From contig NC_132981.1 of assembly GCF_047496725.1 (NCBI RefSeq), forward strand, positions 8,854,501 through 8,918,500: a DNA stretch of 64,000 nt, read 5' to 3'. The notes under the pieces are model-generated. The model had not been told where the DNA came from and ran no database searches. It worked only from the letters and a program-made list of their open reading frames with translations. This DNA comes from Anoplolepis gracilipes. Its lineage: Eukaryota > Arthropoda > Insecta > Hymenoptera > Formicidae. Shown in pieces: positions 24,823-36,147 of the stretch; positions within the stretch are counted from its first letter, which is position 1, and every line of letters starts with the position of its first letter. The position numbers and the translations under genes were made by a program.

Positions 24823-25992
24823 TTTAAGATGACTCCAGTTTTTTAATTTAAATGTATATTTTTTAAATATTAAATATATTTCTTTTTTATGTGATGCAGT
24901 TTGCAATTTTTTATTTCTGTTACAAATTCGCACTTTCAACCCTATAATCTTAAAAAAATTATAAACAAAAAATCAAAATTTATCGTAATATACGCAAATA
25001 AAATGTTTAAATAATTTCAATGAAGTCGAAATAAATAACAAAGTAGGTGTTTAAACAATATATTTACTAATAAAATATACTTATTAGAACATTTCTAATG
25101 AAAAATAATCACAATAGATTACAAGGAAGATTTTATATAACATTCAATTTCAGGAGGTATGCGACAATTTACTATTAATTTCTACAGAGCCTCTTGTGAC
25201 TATTATTTTTGATTATGTTCGTCTATCTGTTAAATTAAAATTTCAGTTTTTGCAATATTAAAATTTATACACAGCTGAAAAAGCACTAAATATATAATTA
25301 TAATAATTTCAATAAATATATTTAATTGCTATTTATTTAACTATTCAAACTATATATTATATTGATCAATATTCGCTTCGAAAATTATTCCCTACAATTC
25401 GTTTCCGCACATCTCGCGACTTCTCGAGTTTCCTCTATGTTGAGATCTCGTCTAAAAATATTAATGAACTTTACACGATCTAAGATAACAAGATCTACAA
25501 ACAGTGACAACATTTCCTGAACAACATTGTTTTTTTACTGTGCCATTTGTTAACCATTTTCAACAAGTTTAAATCTGCGACTCGATTGTGCGATAACCGT
25601 CTATCTTTTTTCAATCTTAGGAAGCTCAATAGATTTATCAAAATGCATAAAATCTTTTTCCACATATAAACGATGTAATGTTGTATACAGAATTATGGGC
25701 CAAAGAAGCAAATAATTAAAAACAATAATCCTCAAACTTATGCAAAAATTAATTTAATCAAACTATTTTGTTGCTCATTTCGACCTCTTCTTTGAAATCA
25801 TTTTATAATACAACAAGCTATGTACATATAGTTAATTTCGATTCCATTTATATGTATATGTATTATTTTTATTTAATAAAAAAATTGGATTATCTATCTT
25901 ATTTTCCTCAAACAAGTAGACATGTATCTGCTATTTTCTGTGACTGGAGAACCGCGCGCAGGAGATGAACACAACACAACAAGAAGCAATTT
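24823..25992. other. Intergenic stretch between the clip protease and beta-sarcoglycan
   Basis: AT-rich. AATAAA-type polyadenylation signals for the protease occur near 24998. A 30-bp segment with CTCGCGACTTCTCGAGTT at 25402-25431 recurs at 26270-26299. No gene seen. Confidence 0.5.
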
Positions 25993-26169
25993 ATGCAAAT
26001 ACATAAACTCCCCGAGGTAGATGCGCGCGAGGAGGGCGAATTCCTGAGGATACTCGACATCGATCCCTGGACGCGCAAGCGCCGACCGACAGAGAAATTC
26101 TCATCTACTTCCATCGTTCCCTCATCGGCGAGAATCATTCGCGAGAGTATTCGGCGAACGCGTAGTTAG
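25993..26169 (+). CDS. 58-codon small ORF, possible upstream ORF of beta-sarcoglycan
   Basis: Runs ATG to TAG with GC-rich codon use unlike the flanks. It begins MQIHKLPEVDAREEGE and contains ILDIDPWTRKRRPTEKF. An in-frame TGA precedes the ATG. The sequence leads into a good splice donor (CAAG then GTAAGA) at 26240, so a transcript here would place the ORF in the spliced leader of beta-sarcoglycan. No homologue is recognised. It may be a translated uORF, a small peptide, or chance openness in a GC-rich leader. Confidence 0.35.
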   Translation: MQIHKLPEVDAREEGEFLRILDIDPWTRKRRPTEKFSSTSIVPSSARIIRESIRRTRS

Positions 26170-26239
26170 AACGCGGCCGTCTATTTTCGTTTACTTCAAT
26201 AGTCGACCGTCTTTCGCGATACTGCTGGTCCCAGTCAAG
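26170..26239 (+). other. Probable 5' leader exon end for beta-sarcoglycan
   Basis: A GC-rich segment ends in a consensus-like donor at 26240. The next acceptor candidates (GATAG or ACACAG, at about 26623-26637) lie just before the beta-sarcoglycan ATG at 26648, so a non-coding first exon is likely. Confidence 0.4.
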
Positions 26240-26647
26240 GTAAGAAAGTCGCTCGTGAAGCAACCACATTTCCCCGCACACCTCGCGACTTCTCGAGTTC
26301 ACCGTTTTTGTGCATCGAAAAGCTCGCCAAAAAAAGGAGAACGAAAAATTCCATGAAATTAACAATCATCATTTTTTTATAGCAAAGCGTGATATTAATT
26401 TTACGACTTTAATTAAGATCGTTGCAATACTGAAGACACGATGAGGTATGGATCGCGTTATAAATACAAATAAATATCAGTATTTTTTCATAACACTTTA
26501 GAGAAAGAAAATCTAAAGTTTCATGTTATAAAAATATTAATCTGATAATATTTTGTGCTTAGTTCACCTATGATATTTTTTTCTATGTGTTATTCTTTTA
26601 TAATAATATGATGATGTTTCGATAGGTAGACGGACACAGAAGAACTA

Positions 26648-28073
26648 ATGTCGGCTCTTCTAGATGTATGCGGAAATGACACCGGTTCACCATCGATATC
26701 GAAGGCTGACGATAATTTATCCAACAGTGACGGGCCTCTGATTAAAGGCCTTATTCGTCAAAATAGTTGTGGCAGCGTGCATGCAAGGTGAATAAAAAAA
26801 GCAATATGTATAAAAACGTTGGACTTATTAATTGCAACAATGTCTATAATGAATTAACAAGTGAGTCTTGTTCTTTTCTTTATCTTACAAGTAGCACTAT
26901 TTAAAAAGAAAATGAACAAGGAATTATTAGTCAGAATTCATTAAAGACTTATTAATTAGTGGAAATTATTGGTGCAATCTCTAGACTAAGTGAATTTCAC
27001 AAATAATTAACCTTCAGTTTGATCAATCAACAGGATGATTGGCTCTTCGTACGGTATGTCATCGTCAAGTGAAAAATCTACGAAGAGACGTTATTGTCTT
27101 TGGACGTTGACTCTAGTTCTGGCTATAATCGGCCTCTGCAATCTTTTTTTAAATATCACCGTTATTGCTGTTTTGCGCATTAGCCAGGGGATGGAGGCCA
27201 TGGAAGTAATTCCAGATGAAAATCTTGTCAAATTTTATGGAAGAACCGATTTGGACAAGGTATATATATTTTTTCGTTATCTGTTGTGAGAATTAGATAA
27301 ATGCAGATAAGAATAATCGAAGAGTAATAAATATATCTTTCATATTGCTAAATATTTTGCTAAAATTTCTTCATAAATATTAATATTATATATTTCATTC
27401 TTCACATTTCCCTCCGAAGATATCCTTGCAATCTGGTGTCTGCCAAAGTTACGGCGACGAGCCAATGGAGGTATCCGGCGACGAGGCTGGAGTGCACGTT
27501 GACATAAAGGGCCATGGACGAAATATCCAAACACCGCAGTCAAAGCTAAGTGTCTTACCAAACGGCACCACCATGTCACAAGTAGACTCGTTCGAGGTGA
27601 AGGATCCGCGTACCGGCGTGACTTATTTCACGACCGATTTCCCCAACTTTGGCCTGCCGAGCGGCGTCGAGACGATCGACGTGAGGATTGCGGAGACCTA
27701 TCGGATCACTTCGCCGGTCAATGAAAGTCTTGAAATAAAGTCCGATAATGAGATCTCGATGCACGGTGCGGAGGGTGTGCGTATAGAGAGCAAGGACATC
27801 GTGTGGAACGCCGACCAAGATGTCTTCCTGAAGAGCATAAACGGTAGCGTCGTGTTGGACGCCAAGGACGGTGTTTCCATCGACGTGAAGAGTATTCCAG
27901 TGGCGCCCAGGTTTCTATCAAGTCCCGCTGGAGTTCACGAGCAATACAAAGTCTGCGTATGCATGCCGCAGGGCAAGCTCTTTAAGATGCCGGTCCGACC
28001 AGGTGCAAGTTCTCGTACCGTTAATTGCGCGCTAGTCGCCAGGACCCCCGAGAACGATCCATGTCTGCATTGA
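26648..28073 (+). CDS. SGCB: Beta-sarcoglycan
   Basis: Subunit of the sarcoglycan complex, which stabilises the dystrophin-glycoprotein complex at the muscle membrane. Exons are 26648-26787, 27034-27259 and 27420-28073; they join in phase to 339 aa, close to the vertebrate length. The N-terminal about 65 residues are cytoplasmic. A single type II membrane span follows (WTLTLVLAIIGLCNLFLN), then a long extracellular part with the family signatures LQSGVCQSYGDEPMEVSG, DPRTGVTYFTTDFPNFGLP and VCVCMPQGKLF, and paired C-terminal cysteines (CVCMP, NCALVA, DPCLH). N-glycosylation sites NGT, NES and NGS are visible. It is convergent with ILF2 downstream, about 650 bp away. Confidence 0.92.
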
Positions 28074-28726
28074 ATCCTAAGTAAAGACTGATATTTTCTA
28101 CAATTTGCTTAAATAATGTGCGATCACTGCCAAAAAGGCAAAGTACGTTAGAAATTCAAGCACATATGGAGCTTGACTTGTGTAATATCGATAGACAGTG
28201 TTCAACAAAATATTTGAAATATAAAGTAAACGATGGAGGCCTCGGCACACTTACGCAGTATCGTTGAAACATAATCATTAACCTACATATCTTTAAGAAA
28301 AACTGACAAAGATTACAGAAAACGAATCTTTAGAGATCTCTTTTTAATAGTTATGCAATTGTGAATGAGAATATAGAATCTTAAGGTGCTATCATGTAAA
28401 AAAAATACAAAACAAAACTTTTAGTAGTAGAGTCATATAATGCAATTTTTTGTAGAAGTCTTTTTTGTAGAATACATCTTTATCAATTATTTATTTTATA
28501 CGTACGACAAATCACGCATTTTAGGGACATGTTCAATACCTCGAATCATTCTCGTAAATATGAACATGAAATAAAATGTCTTCTTAAAATTATCGACGGA
28601 ATTAATCGAAATGTATTTGCGAATATAGTTAAATATAGTATTCTATAAGAAACGACAGTAAGAAAGTAAAAGGATTATTTCATTTCATTAAGAAGGGAGA
28701 AATCTCTCGCTACACTAATCAAAATT
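28074..28726. other. Shared 3' flanks of convergent beta-sarcoglycan and ILF2
   Basis: Non-coding. It holds an AATAAA at about 28570 for the plus-strand gene and TTTATT, the reverse complement, near 28490 for the minus-strand gene, so the 3' ends may overlap. Confidence 0.5.
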
Positions 28727-30529
28727 TTAAATACTTTCAGTAATCATTTCCTCATTGCTCTCATCCATATCCTCCTGCTGTTCCTGTTCTGTAGGTGGCT
28801 CATACGCTTTGTCTAACGGACTCGCAACTACACCACCCGCCCATACACTCATCTCAACCGCGAGTTTGTTAGAGCCTTCCAATAACGGCCTGTAACCGCC
28901 ATGAGCTAATACACGTAATAATGTCTGAGCAGTGAGACATACGAGATCCTGTTGTTCGAGCGTCATCGCGGTATGAACGCGTATATTACCACCCTCGCAC
29001 GGATCCGAAATACCTGAAAGTAGTTATGATTCTTGGAATATGCAGTTAAGGTAATATCGACGTCAATTATGGAACTATGTGAATGGATCCTGCGATTGAT
29101 ATCTGGCACATAGAATACTTATATTGAAGTAATCATAAAAATTATCCTTCATGATATCATAATTCCATCTATTCAAAGATATTTAAAGATTTTAAGATAT
29201 TTTCAAAGTAAACAAGTAAATTTACAGCATGAGCAGAAGATAAAGATCTGGAAGTGGTTTTTACATATAAAAATAAAGAATAAATACAAAATTTCATATA
29301 TGATAAAATAAATGCAACTTTTTAAAAGATATTTTTTTGAAAAACGATTCAACTATTTTTCGATATTTATATATAGAAAATTTTTCAAGTTTGAGATAAA
29401 GACTTTCCTCATTAAAATTTTTTACAGTTTATCTAAGCAAACAAATTAAAATACCTGCTGATCCTGGGAGGAATAGTCCAGAAGCAAGCAACTGTAATAC
29501 TCTTTTGTATGCCTGATTAATTGGCAGTGCTTGTCTGCTAGGATTGTTCATTATGGCATTGTGTGCCAACAAGTCCAACATCCATGGTGATAATGGCTCC
29601 AAACCTTCGAATCTATTTCTAAGATCACGAAGTAAGCGTATTAAGACCTTAATACTAGAATGATGAGCATTTTCCTCAAACCAACGAGAATGTCTGATAG
29701 CAGCAAGATGTCCTGTAATTAAAAAAAATTATTCTGTAATAAGTTATTAAAACTTGCTTTAAATTACTTAATTACTATCCAAAAAAATATGAGACAATTA
29801 CCTTGACAAATCTTGACATCTAAATGTTGATCAGATTCCAGTTTGCGAAGATTTTGATGCAGCGTAGTTATTAATACACGAACAGTAGCTTCGTTATTAG
29901 CAATATCAAATCCTCGTTCCGTCTGTATAACTCTGAAAATTTCTTTCGGATTTACAGCTTTCAGATCATTATTAACTTTGTTCCCGAGAGCTTCCACTGC
30001 CGTTTTTGTTGGCAGAGTTTTCAGAATAACAACAATGTCAGCGACATTGTGGCCCTTAATCATTGTGCCTTTCTTAAAACTGCCAACTTGTCTTACTTCC
30101 TCTAATTGCTATATTGAAAAAAATAAATGCATTTGTAATTGATGCATATATAATATATAATATAGAAAAGAAATATTAAGTATATATAAAATTTAATTTT
30201 TAATTGTATAATTAAAAAGAGCATGTACTTACACAAGCTTCAAAAGTTCCTGGTGCTACAATCAAATTATCAAGAACACTCTGCAGTTTAGTTACAAGAT
30301 TTAAAATTGAAGTTTGCTCCTTTGGTGTAGGACACATATCAGAATTCTTTTTCAAAAGTGCTGTTTGAAAATCTGATTCATCCGGTGCAGGTTTAACACG
30401 TGGAAAAGCAGCCTCGCATAACGTGTAGTCAAATGGATGACGAGGTAAGAATTGTTTCCGTGGAAAACCCATTCCACGTCCCATACCTCCTCGACCGCCT
30501 CTGATCATTCCTCCGCGACCTCGTACCAT
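28727..30529 (-). CDS. ILF2: Interleukin enhancer-binding factor 2 homologue (NF45)
   Basis: NF45 is a catalytically inactive nucleotidyltransferase-fold protein that dimerises with ILF3/NF90-type proteins through its DZF domain and acts in RNA metabolism in the nucleus. Minus-strand exons in order are 30233-30529, 29802-30108, 29455-29712 and 28727-29013; phases join to about 382 aa (human 390). The N-terminus is an RG-rich tail (MVRGRGGMIRGGRGG). Then come the family signatures LPRHPFDYTLCEAAFPRVKP, NLIVAPGTFEAC, QVGSFKKGTM, HNVADIVVILK and HSRWFEENAHHSS, and the DZF core (LPGSAGISDPCEGGN, MTLEQQDLVCLTAQTLLR). The C-terminus is acidic. The start at 30529 is chosen because upstream codons in that exon follow a splice acceptor. 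Confidence 0.94.
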
Positions 30530-30766
30530 ATTATTTCTGCAACAATCCAAAATATATATTTATGTAATAAAATTATTTTAATTTATATAAATAACATATG
30601 TTTGCATTATATTCTTTTCTCTTCTTTTATCTTTTTATATCAATGACATACAATGTCAATTGTACTAACTTCAATTAAAATTTTATTAAAATATATTTTC
30701 CTTAAAAAAACCTTAATGGTTAGGTAAACAAATTACAGAGTTATCTGCTTGTATATATAAAGTTTG

Positions 30767-30840
30767 GGTGAGTTTTTTAATTCATCGTGCTGCATTTGTG
30801 CATCATGCGATTGACCAATTGATGAATTAAAAAACTCGCC
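30767..30840. repeat. 20-bp near-perfect hairpin
   Basis: The arms GGTGAGTTTTTTAATTCATC (30767-30786) and 30821-30840 are reverse complements with one G-U-type change, separated by a 34-nt loop. The size suits either a microRNA-like precursor or a small foldback. It lies in the probable first intron of ILF2. Confidence 0.7.
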
Positions 30841-30949
30841 TTTTAATTTGTTAAAATTTTATTTTATCTTAAAATCCATCATATTTTAATAGTATTACCA
30901 TTTCACTCTAACATTAAATATTTATGCAATAAAACTGACACACCTACGC

Positions 30950-30954
<5 letters not shown>

Positions 30955-30981
<27 letters not shown>
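30955..30981. repeat. TA microsatellite
   Basis: Simple (TA)n run. Confidence 0.9.
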
Positions 30982-30987
<6 letters not shown>

Positions 30988-31275
30988 AATAAAAGTAGGA
31001 AATAATAAAGATAGGTTATATCATGCTCTAATAATAATATTTCATAAAATGTAATACATTAGTAGATGCATATTTGACAAATGTCGAACATTTTTACATT
31101 CATCTTTAAGATAATACTTAAAGTATTCGTAAAAGGTACAGTACACAAAAATCAATACAACGCTTCTGGAAAATTTAACCTAATTAATTTTTTCGCATTT
31201 AAAAATCGGAGCATTTATAGCATAAGAAAGTTAAATAAGTATTTTTACCATATCTTGTGCAAGTAATAGACTTAC

Positions 31276-31475
31276 CCAAAAGATGCAAATTGGAAAGACG
31301 TGATTACGGTTTGTTAATATCTGAAAATAAAACTCGCCGCCTGGCGTTTACCGCCGGTCTTGAAGCACTAAACACTCTCACTCTTCCGAATAAGAACAGC
31401 GCCATCCTGGCTATTCACAGACTGAGAAAGCTGGAACTACGTAGTCAAGTTAATTTGTCGACCGTGTGTCGGTAA
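31276..31475 (-). other. Probable 5' leader exon of ILF2
   Basis: On the minus strand a GC-richer block ends in GTAAGT-type donor sequence (GG, then GTAAGTC at about 31275-31269), suitable for splicing to the ILF2 coding exon at about 30535. It contains a 33-codon ATG ORF (MALFLFGRVRVF start), which would be a uORF or an unrelated short frame. A plus-strand 72-aa frame over the same bases is considered a shadow. Confidence 0.4.
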
Positions 31476-31514
31476 AATCACCATTTGGTGCATGTCCGTG
31501 CTACATCTAGAAAC

Positions 31515-31590
31515 CAGAGAGAAGCTATACAATGTCATTTTTCATATAACGTTTTTTCCATGTTGTATACTAATGTCGTATATATATATC
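31515..31590. repeat. Inverted-repeat partner of 35455-35515
   Basis: AGAGAGAAGCTAT, then a stretch with TTTTTCATA.AACG and TGTTGTATACTAA, recurs in reverse complement near 35455-35515. Likely a dispersed repeat fragment. Confidence 0.55.
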
Positions 31591-31887
31591 CACTTTACGT
31601 CGCTTAGGTCGTTTGAAACTATGCCCACATTCACAAATTGTAAATCAGAAATATAGTTGTTTATATGGATTTATAAGCATATATATAATATAATAAACTT
31701 TTTCTTTTTAATATAATTATAATATATATTTAATAATTAAAAATTGTACAAAAATCTTATAAAAAATCATTCTCAAATATTTTTTGATTCATAAAAATTA
31801 CTTGTTAATTATATTGTCAGTTATTATAATTATTTATTATTTAAACAATTTTTTTATAAATTAAATAGAATAATCTATAATAAACAC

Positions 31888-31918
31888 ACACACACACACA
31901 CACATATATATATGTATA

Positions 31919-31960
<42 letters not shown>
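31888..31960. repeat. CA and TA microsatellite
   Basis: (CA)n followed by interrupted and pure (TA)n. Confidence 0.9.
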
Positions 31961-31964
<4 letters not shown>

Positions 31965-32047
31965 ATAAAAAATATTTCTGTAATAAATAAATATTAAAAT
32001 ATTAAATTGTATGTAATAAATTTTAATTTTTAAGAACAGTGATACAG

Positions 32048-32180
32048 AATAAAGTAATAGAATATCTGTTCTTTTCTCTCTATTTCTTTCTCTGATAGAG
32101 AAACATAAATATATATGTGTAATATAGGAATAAATAATTACAAAAAAGAGAAAATATTTAATATAACATGATATATGTTT
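32048..32180. repeat. Direct-repeat partner of 35120-35300
   Basis: Both copies share AGAATATCTGTTCTTTTC, a CT-rich run, TTTCTCTGATAGA, GTGTAATATA and AATAATTACAA in the same order. The right copy carries an expanded (CT)n. Confidence 0.65.
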
Positions 32181-32465
32181 GATAATATGTAATATATAAA
32201 TAATTTATATGCAGTAAATTTATACACATTTGTCACTATCAATTTACATTCTCTTATATCTAATAAATATATTTATGTATCTAAAAAATTTTATTTTCCA
32301 CAAATAATTGTTAACATCATCAACATGATAATTTCCATTACAAATGTATTCATTCTAATGAATGTAATTAGAAAATAAAATCGTTGAATTATACAACAAT
32401 AAGTCATAATAAAATTGCTTTGGTAAGTGAGGTAATGGTTCATAAAATTTAGAAAATAGAAATAA

Positions 32466-32557
32466 AAAATCCCGTGACCTATGGAAATGGGTGAAAGTCT
32501 AGCACAAGACGGAGGTATAAATGACATATATACATTTTCATAGGTCGCGGGATCTTT
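32466..32557. repeat. Imperfect long hairpin
   Basis: ATCCCGTGACCTATGGAAATG (32469-32489) pairs with the segment ending ATAGGTCGCGGGATC near 32552, with two changes and a loop of about 45 nt. It lies in an AT-rich intergenic stretch. Confidence 0.65.
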
Positions 32558-32986
32558 TATATCGTGTATAGAAATGACATAAGAAAAAACATACAAGTTA
32601 TTCATGAAAGTGATAGCAAAATTATGGAAGAACAAGAAAGGTTTAAGAAGCTATGATCATAATTTGATAATAATTTTAATATTATCTCATGATTATATTT
32701 TACTAATATTTTTTTATCAATAATTTTAAATAATTATTTTTAATAATTCTATTTACAAATATGTTGTAAAATACATATAATTTTTTTAGTTATTTGAAAA
32801 TCTATGGCTACAATTTAACAACCTGAATAAAAACGTAACTGAGAATCATTCTAATACATGATATTTTATTCATTACATTTTGTAATTATATTTCACGTAC
32901 ACACGCTTTAAGGCGTGTTAAATATATTAAACAATTTCATTTTAATTAAGGAATTTTACATTTAGAATTATTACGTGTCGGCACCG

Positions 32987-33060
32987 GCACGTGCGTCTCG
33001 CATTCGCGTTCGGTCACCTCGAGGTCGAGTGCGCCGTCAACATTTCTCGTGACGATAATA
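32987..33060. repeat. GC-rich 74-bp direct repeat, copy 1
   Basis: Ungapped match to 33376-33449; I count 11 mismatches in 74, nine of them transitions. It begins GCACGTGCGT and ends GACGATAATA. Both strands are open over most of the unit. Confidence 0.8.
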
Positions 33061-33179
33061 CTATAAGTACGCTTAAAAAACGAAATTCCGAAATACATAA
33101 ATAATTCTAAAATACTTAACTTGATGTACATATTTTAACACGTTAAATTTCATCACGTTGTATAGTATAGTGCGTATTT

Positions 33180-33470
33180 GTATTGTTTGACGCGAGGAGA
33201 GAAAAAGAGAGAGAGAGATAGAGAAAGAGCATGTTCTCCCTTCTCCTTGACGTCACACGTTACGTAGTAAGAGAGAGGAGAACGCGGCGTATGTGATTCG
33301 TGATAGCCGCGAGTCATTCATTTCGAGACCGGCAGGCGTACGTCAGTGTGCGCACGTGCTTTTACTCCGGCGCCAGCACGTGCGTTTCGTTTTCGCGTTC
33401 GGTCATCTCGAGATCGAGCGTGCCGCAAACGTTTCTCGCGACGATAATACATACGATTATACTACGCGAT
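33180..33470. promoter_or_regulatory. CpG-rich patch with a CRE palindrome and E-boxes
   Basis: GC-rich island in AT-rich surroundings. It contains a full CRE (TGACGTCA, 33248-33255), repeated CACGTG or GCACGTGC motifs, and a GA-rich run. It may be a promoter, possibly for the plus-strand gene at 36148 or an unseen transcript; direction cannot be told. Confidence 0.35.
33376..33449. repeat. GC-rich 74-bp direct repeat, copy 2
   Basis: Partner of 32987-33060 at a spacing of 389 bp. Confidence 0.8.
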
Positions 33471-35150
33471 AAATCTTAACGTTAAAATACGTCTAAAAGA
33501 TTCTGCAATATAATAAAATAATGAGATTCGACTTCGGTAACATATAACGCACTACTGTTCACATTCACCTCGGCTTTGTCTCGTAATCGCGATCGCGGTC
33601 GTGTTTTCGTTCATATAATTCTGATTTCGATCACAATATTGTTGTCGATTTAATAGTTTACTTTTCATACCAAGAAAAGTATTAATAAATTCGAGAAACT
33701 TTTATTTAAAAATTTTGTTATCAAGAAATATCACTAAAATTGTTTCACATAATATAAAGATTTTGGGAAGAGTATCGAGATTCGATATTAAGTCAACAAT
33801 TAAATACATATTAGCTTTTAATTAAAACGGTCTTTGTCGCAAAAAGCTTATTTCTCATCGGTTTTTGTGGGTCCTATCCACAACGATAAATTCGGTGCCT
33901 TGTTAAAAAATGTAAGTTTCAGAATTGGAATTAAACTCAGGTTTTTTTTGGCAGATTTAATGACGATCACCATACACTGTTTGAAATCGAATCATGAAAT
34001 TCATTAAATAGCACACTTTAAAAGAAGCTATTTTCTTTTTTTTGTTAAAAATGTTCTTCTATTAATATTTGTATTAATATTAGTATTATCTTAATAATGA
34101 AGAAATAATAAATTAAACTTAATAATAATGAAGAAATAATAAATTAAACTTAATAATAAATTGGATATGGACAAAATAGATAATTTCCATTTTTTAAGTA
34201 TATACAAATTATAGTTAATTTTCGCAGACTTGTTTTATCAAAAAAATTGTGATTACAAACAAGTATATTTTATTAATTAATTTTGAATTAATTTTGAAAT
34301 TTTAGTCTCTTTTACAAAACCATTCAGCACATGTTTCAGCAGACACTGGACATTCCACCATTTCAGGATATAGATATTAATATTAATTAATAAAAATTAT
34401 TTTATAAACAAGTATATGTGTACATATAATAAAATACATGCGCAAATTTTGTGATGATTGTCCATAATATGAAGAAAGTTAAAAGTGCAATCGCTTACAC
34501 TAACAAAAAAGGAAACATTCATGAAAGTGCATTTAAAATGGCGTTCTTTCTAAGTCCGTATTTACATGTTTTTTAATAATATTTGCGGCTTCCTTGCACA
34601 ATCTATTTAATTCTTCTAACATAGTAGATATACTTTTTCGCATGTAACGTTCCGCACATTTATATGAATTAATTATGCACATTATCTTTTTTAAATGCTT
34701 TAATAATGAGATTTCTTGATAATTCTGTATTTGTCGACATCTTAGACATTATATTATATATATTATATTATATATATAAGCCAAATCATTTAGATTCCTC
34801 TTAAGCCTCGTGCTCCGCATTTCTTACCTTATCCATTATAATGATAATTTTACATAATATCAATGATTTATAAACACAGTCATTTATATGCAGAGGAGAT
34901 TCCGCTTCGAGCTGTGTCTGTAATACAAAATCTGTGGTAATGGCACTATAATTAATAATAATACAACGGCGTAACTACAACTTTTAGACAAAGAAAAGAG
35001 TTACTGTTAAATTCAACATAACATACTGTTTTATCGCATTGCGTTTTAAATTCGTCTATAAACCAAAACATGTTTAAATGATATTTAATAAATTAACGTT
35101 TTTAAGATTAAAGTAAATATGTGGAGTAAAGTAAAATAGAATATCTGTTC

Positions 35151-35204
<54 letters not shown>

Positions 35205-36147
35205 TCTTTCTCTGATAGAAAAAGACAAACACACGTGTAATATATAGGAAGAATTAAATAATTACAAGAGAGAGGATACTTATTTAATATAGTATGACAA
35301 ATTTCTATAATAACAAAATTAATTATATTGGAGATTGTATTAACCGTAATATGTATAAATTAACAGATTCATATCCGTGTTACATCTATTACTGTTTTAT
35401 CATCACCGAAAGATGTAATGGCCATGTAGTTCCGGACGGTCGTAATGTAATGTTAGTATACAACGTGTAAAATGCGTTGTATGAAAAATGTTGCCATAGC
35501 TTCTCTCAGGTTCTCTCAAGCTTTTCTCTGATAAAAGAGAAACATGTACACACAGATTTATTAGTAAATATTTTGTTAAGACTGTATAATATATACATAT
35601 TTTGCTATTGATATTTTTTTGTATAAATTATGCATTTTATTTTATGCATTATATTTTATTTTATATAAAATAAATGCTTTTATATTTTCGCACATTTAGA
35701 AAGTTAAAAAGAAAAAAAAACAAATAATAAAAATAAATTTTAGGAGAATATACATCTCGAATTAAGGGTGACACGCCAATTAAAATTCTAAGAAATACAA
35801 GTCCACAAATTTTTTAAATAAAAGGATTCTTCGAAATGATACAAATCGGTAAAATATCAAAAATCCAAGCATTGCAATTTTAAATATTACAATTACATTA
35901 TAAACTAAAAAAGACAAAATGTTATCAGACTATAATTGCATCAATCTTTGTAAATAATCATTAATTTATAAACGCAACAAGGTAAACGATTTGTGTTTTC
36001 AAATAGAGGCAAAAATTATTAACTAATTTCAAATAGATTGAACTTGGTTGATTATCACATAATGATGTATAATGTGTATATTAATGACTAATGTATAGAA
36101 AGATGTTATATTTCGTATAATTTAAAAATGGTGAAAACGCGCAAAAG
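33471..36147. other. Intergenic stretch before the MNS1-like gene
   Basis: AT-rich, with a 35-bp tandem duplication at about 34091-34158, a (CT)n at 35156-35202 and dispersed repeat fragments at 35120-35515. No coding exon recognised. Confidence 0.5.
35156..35202. repeat. CT microsatellite
   Basis: (CT)n of about 23 units inside the repeat shared with 32048-32180. Confidence 0.95.
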
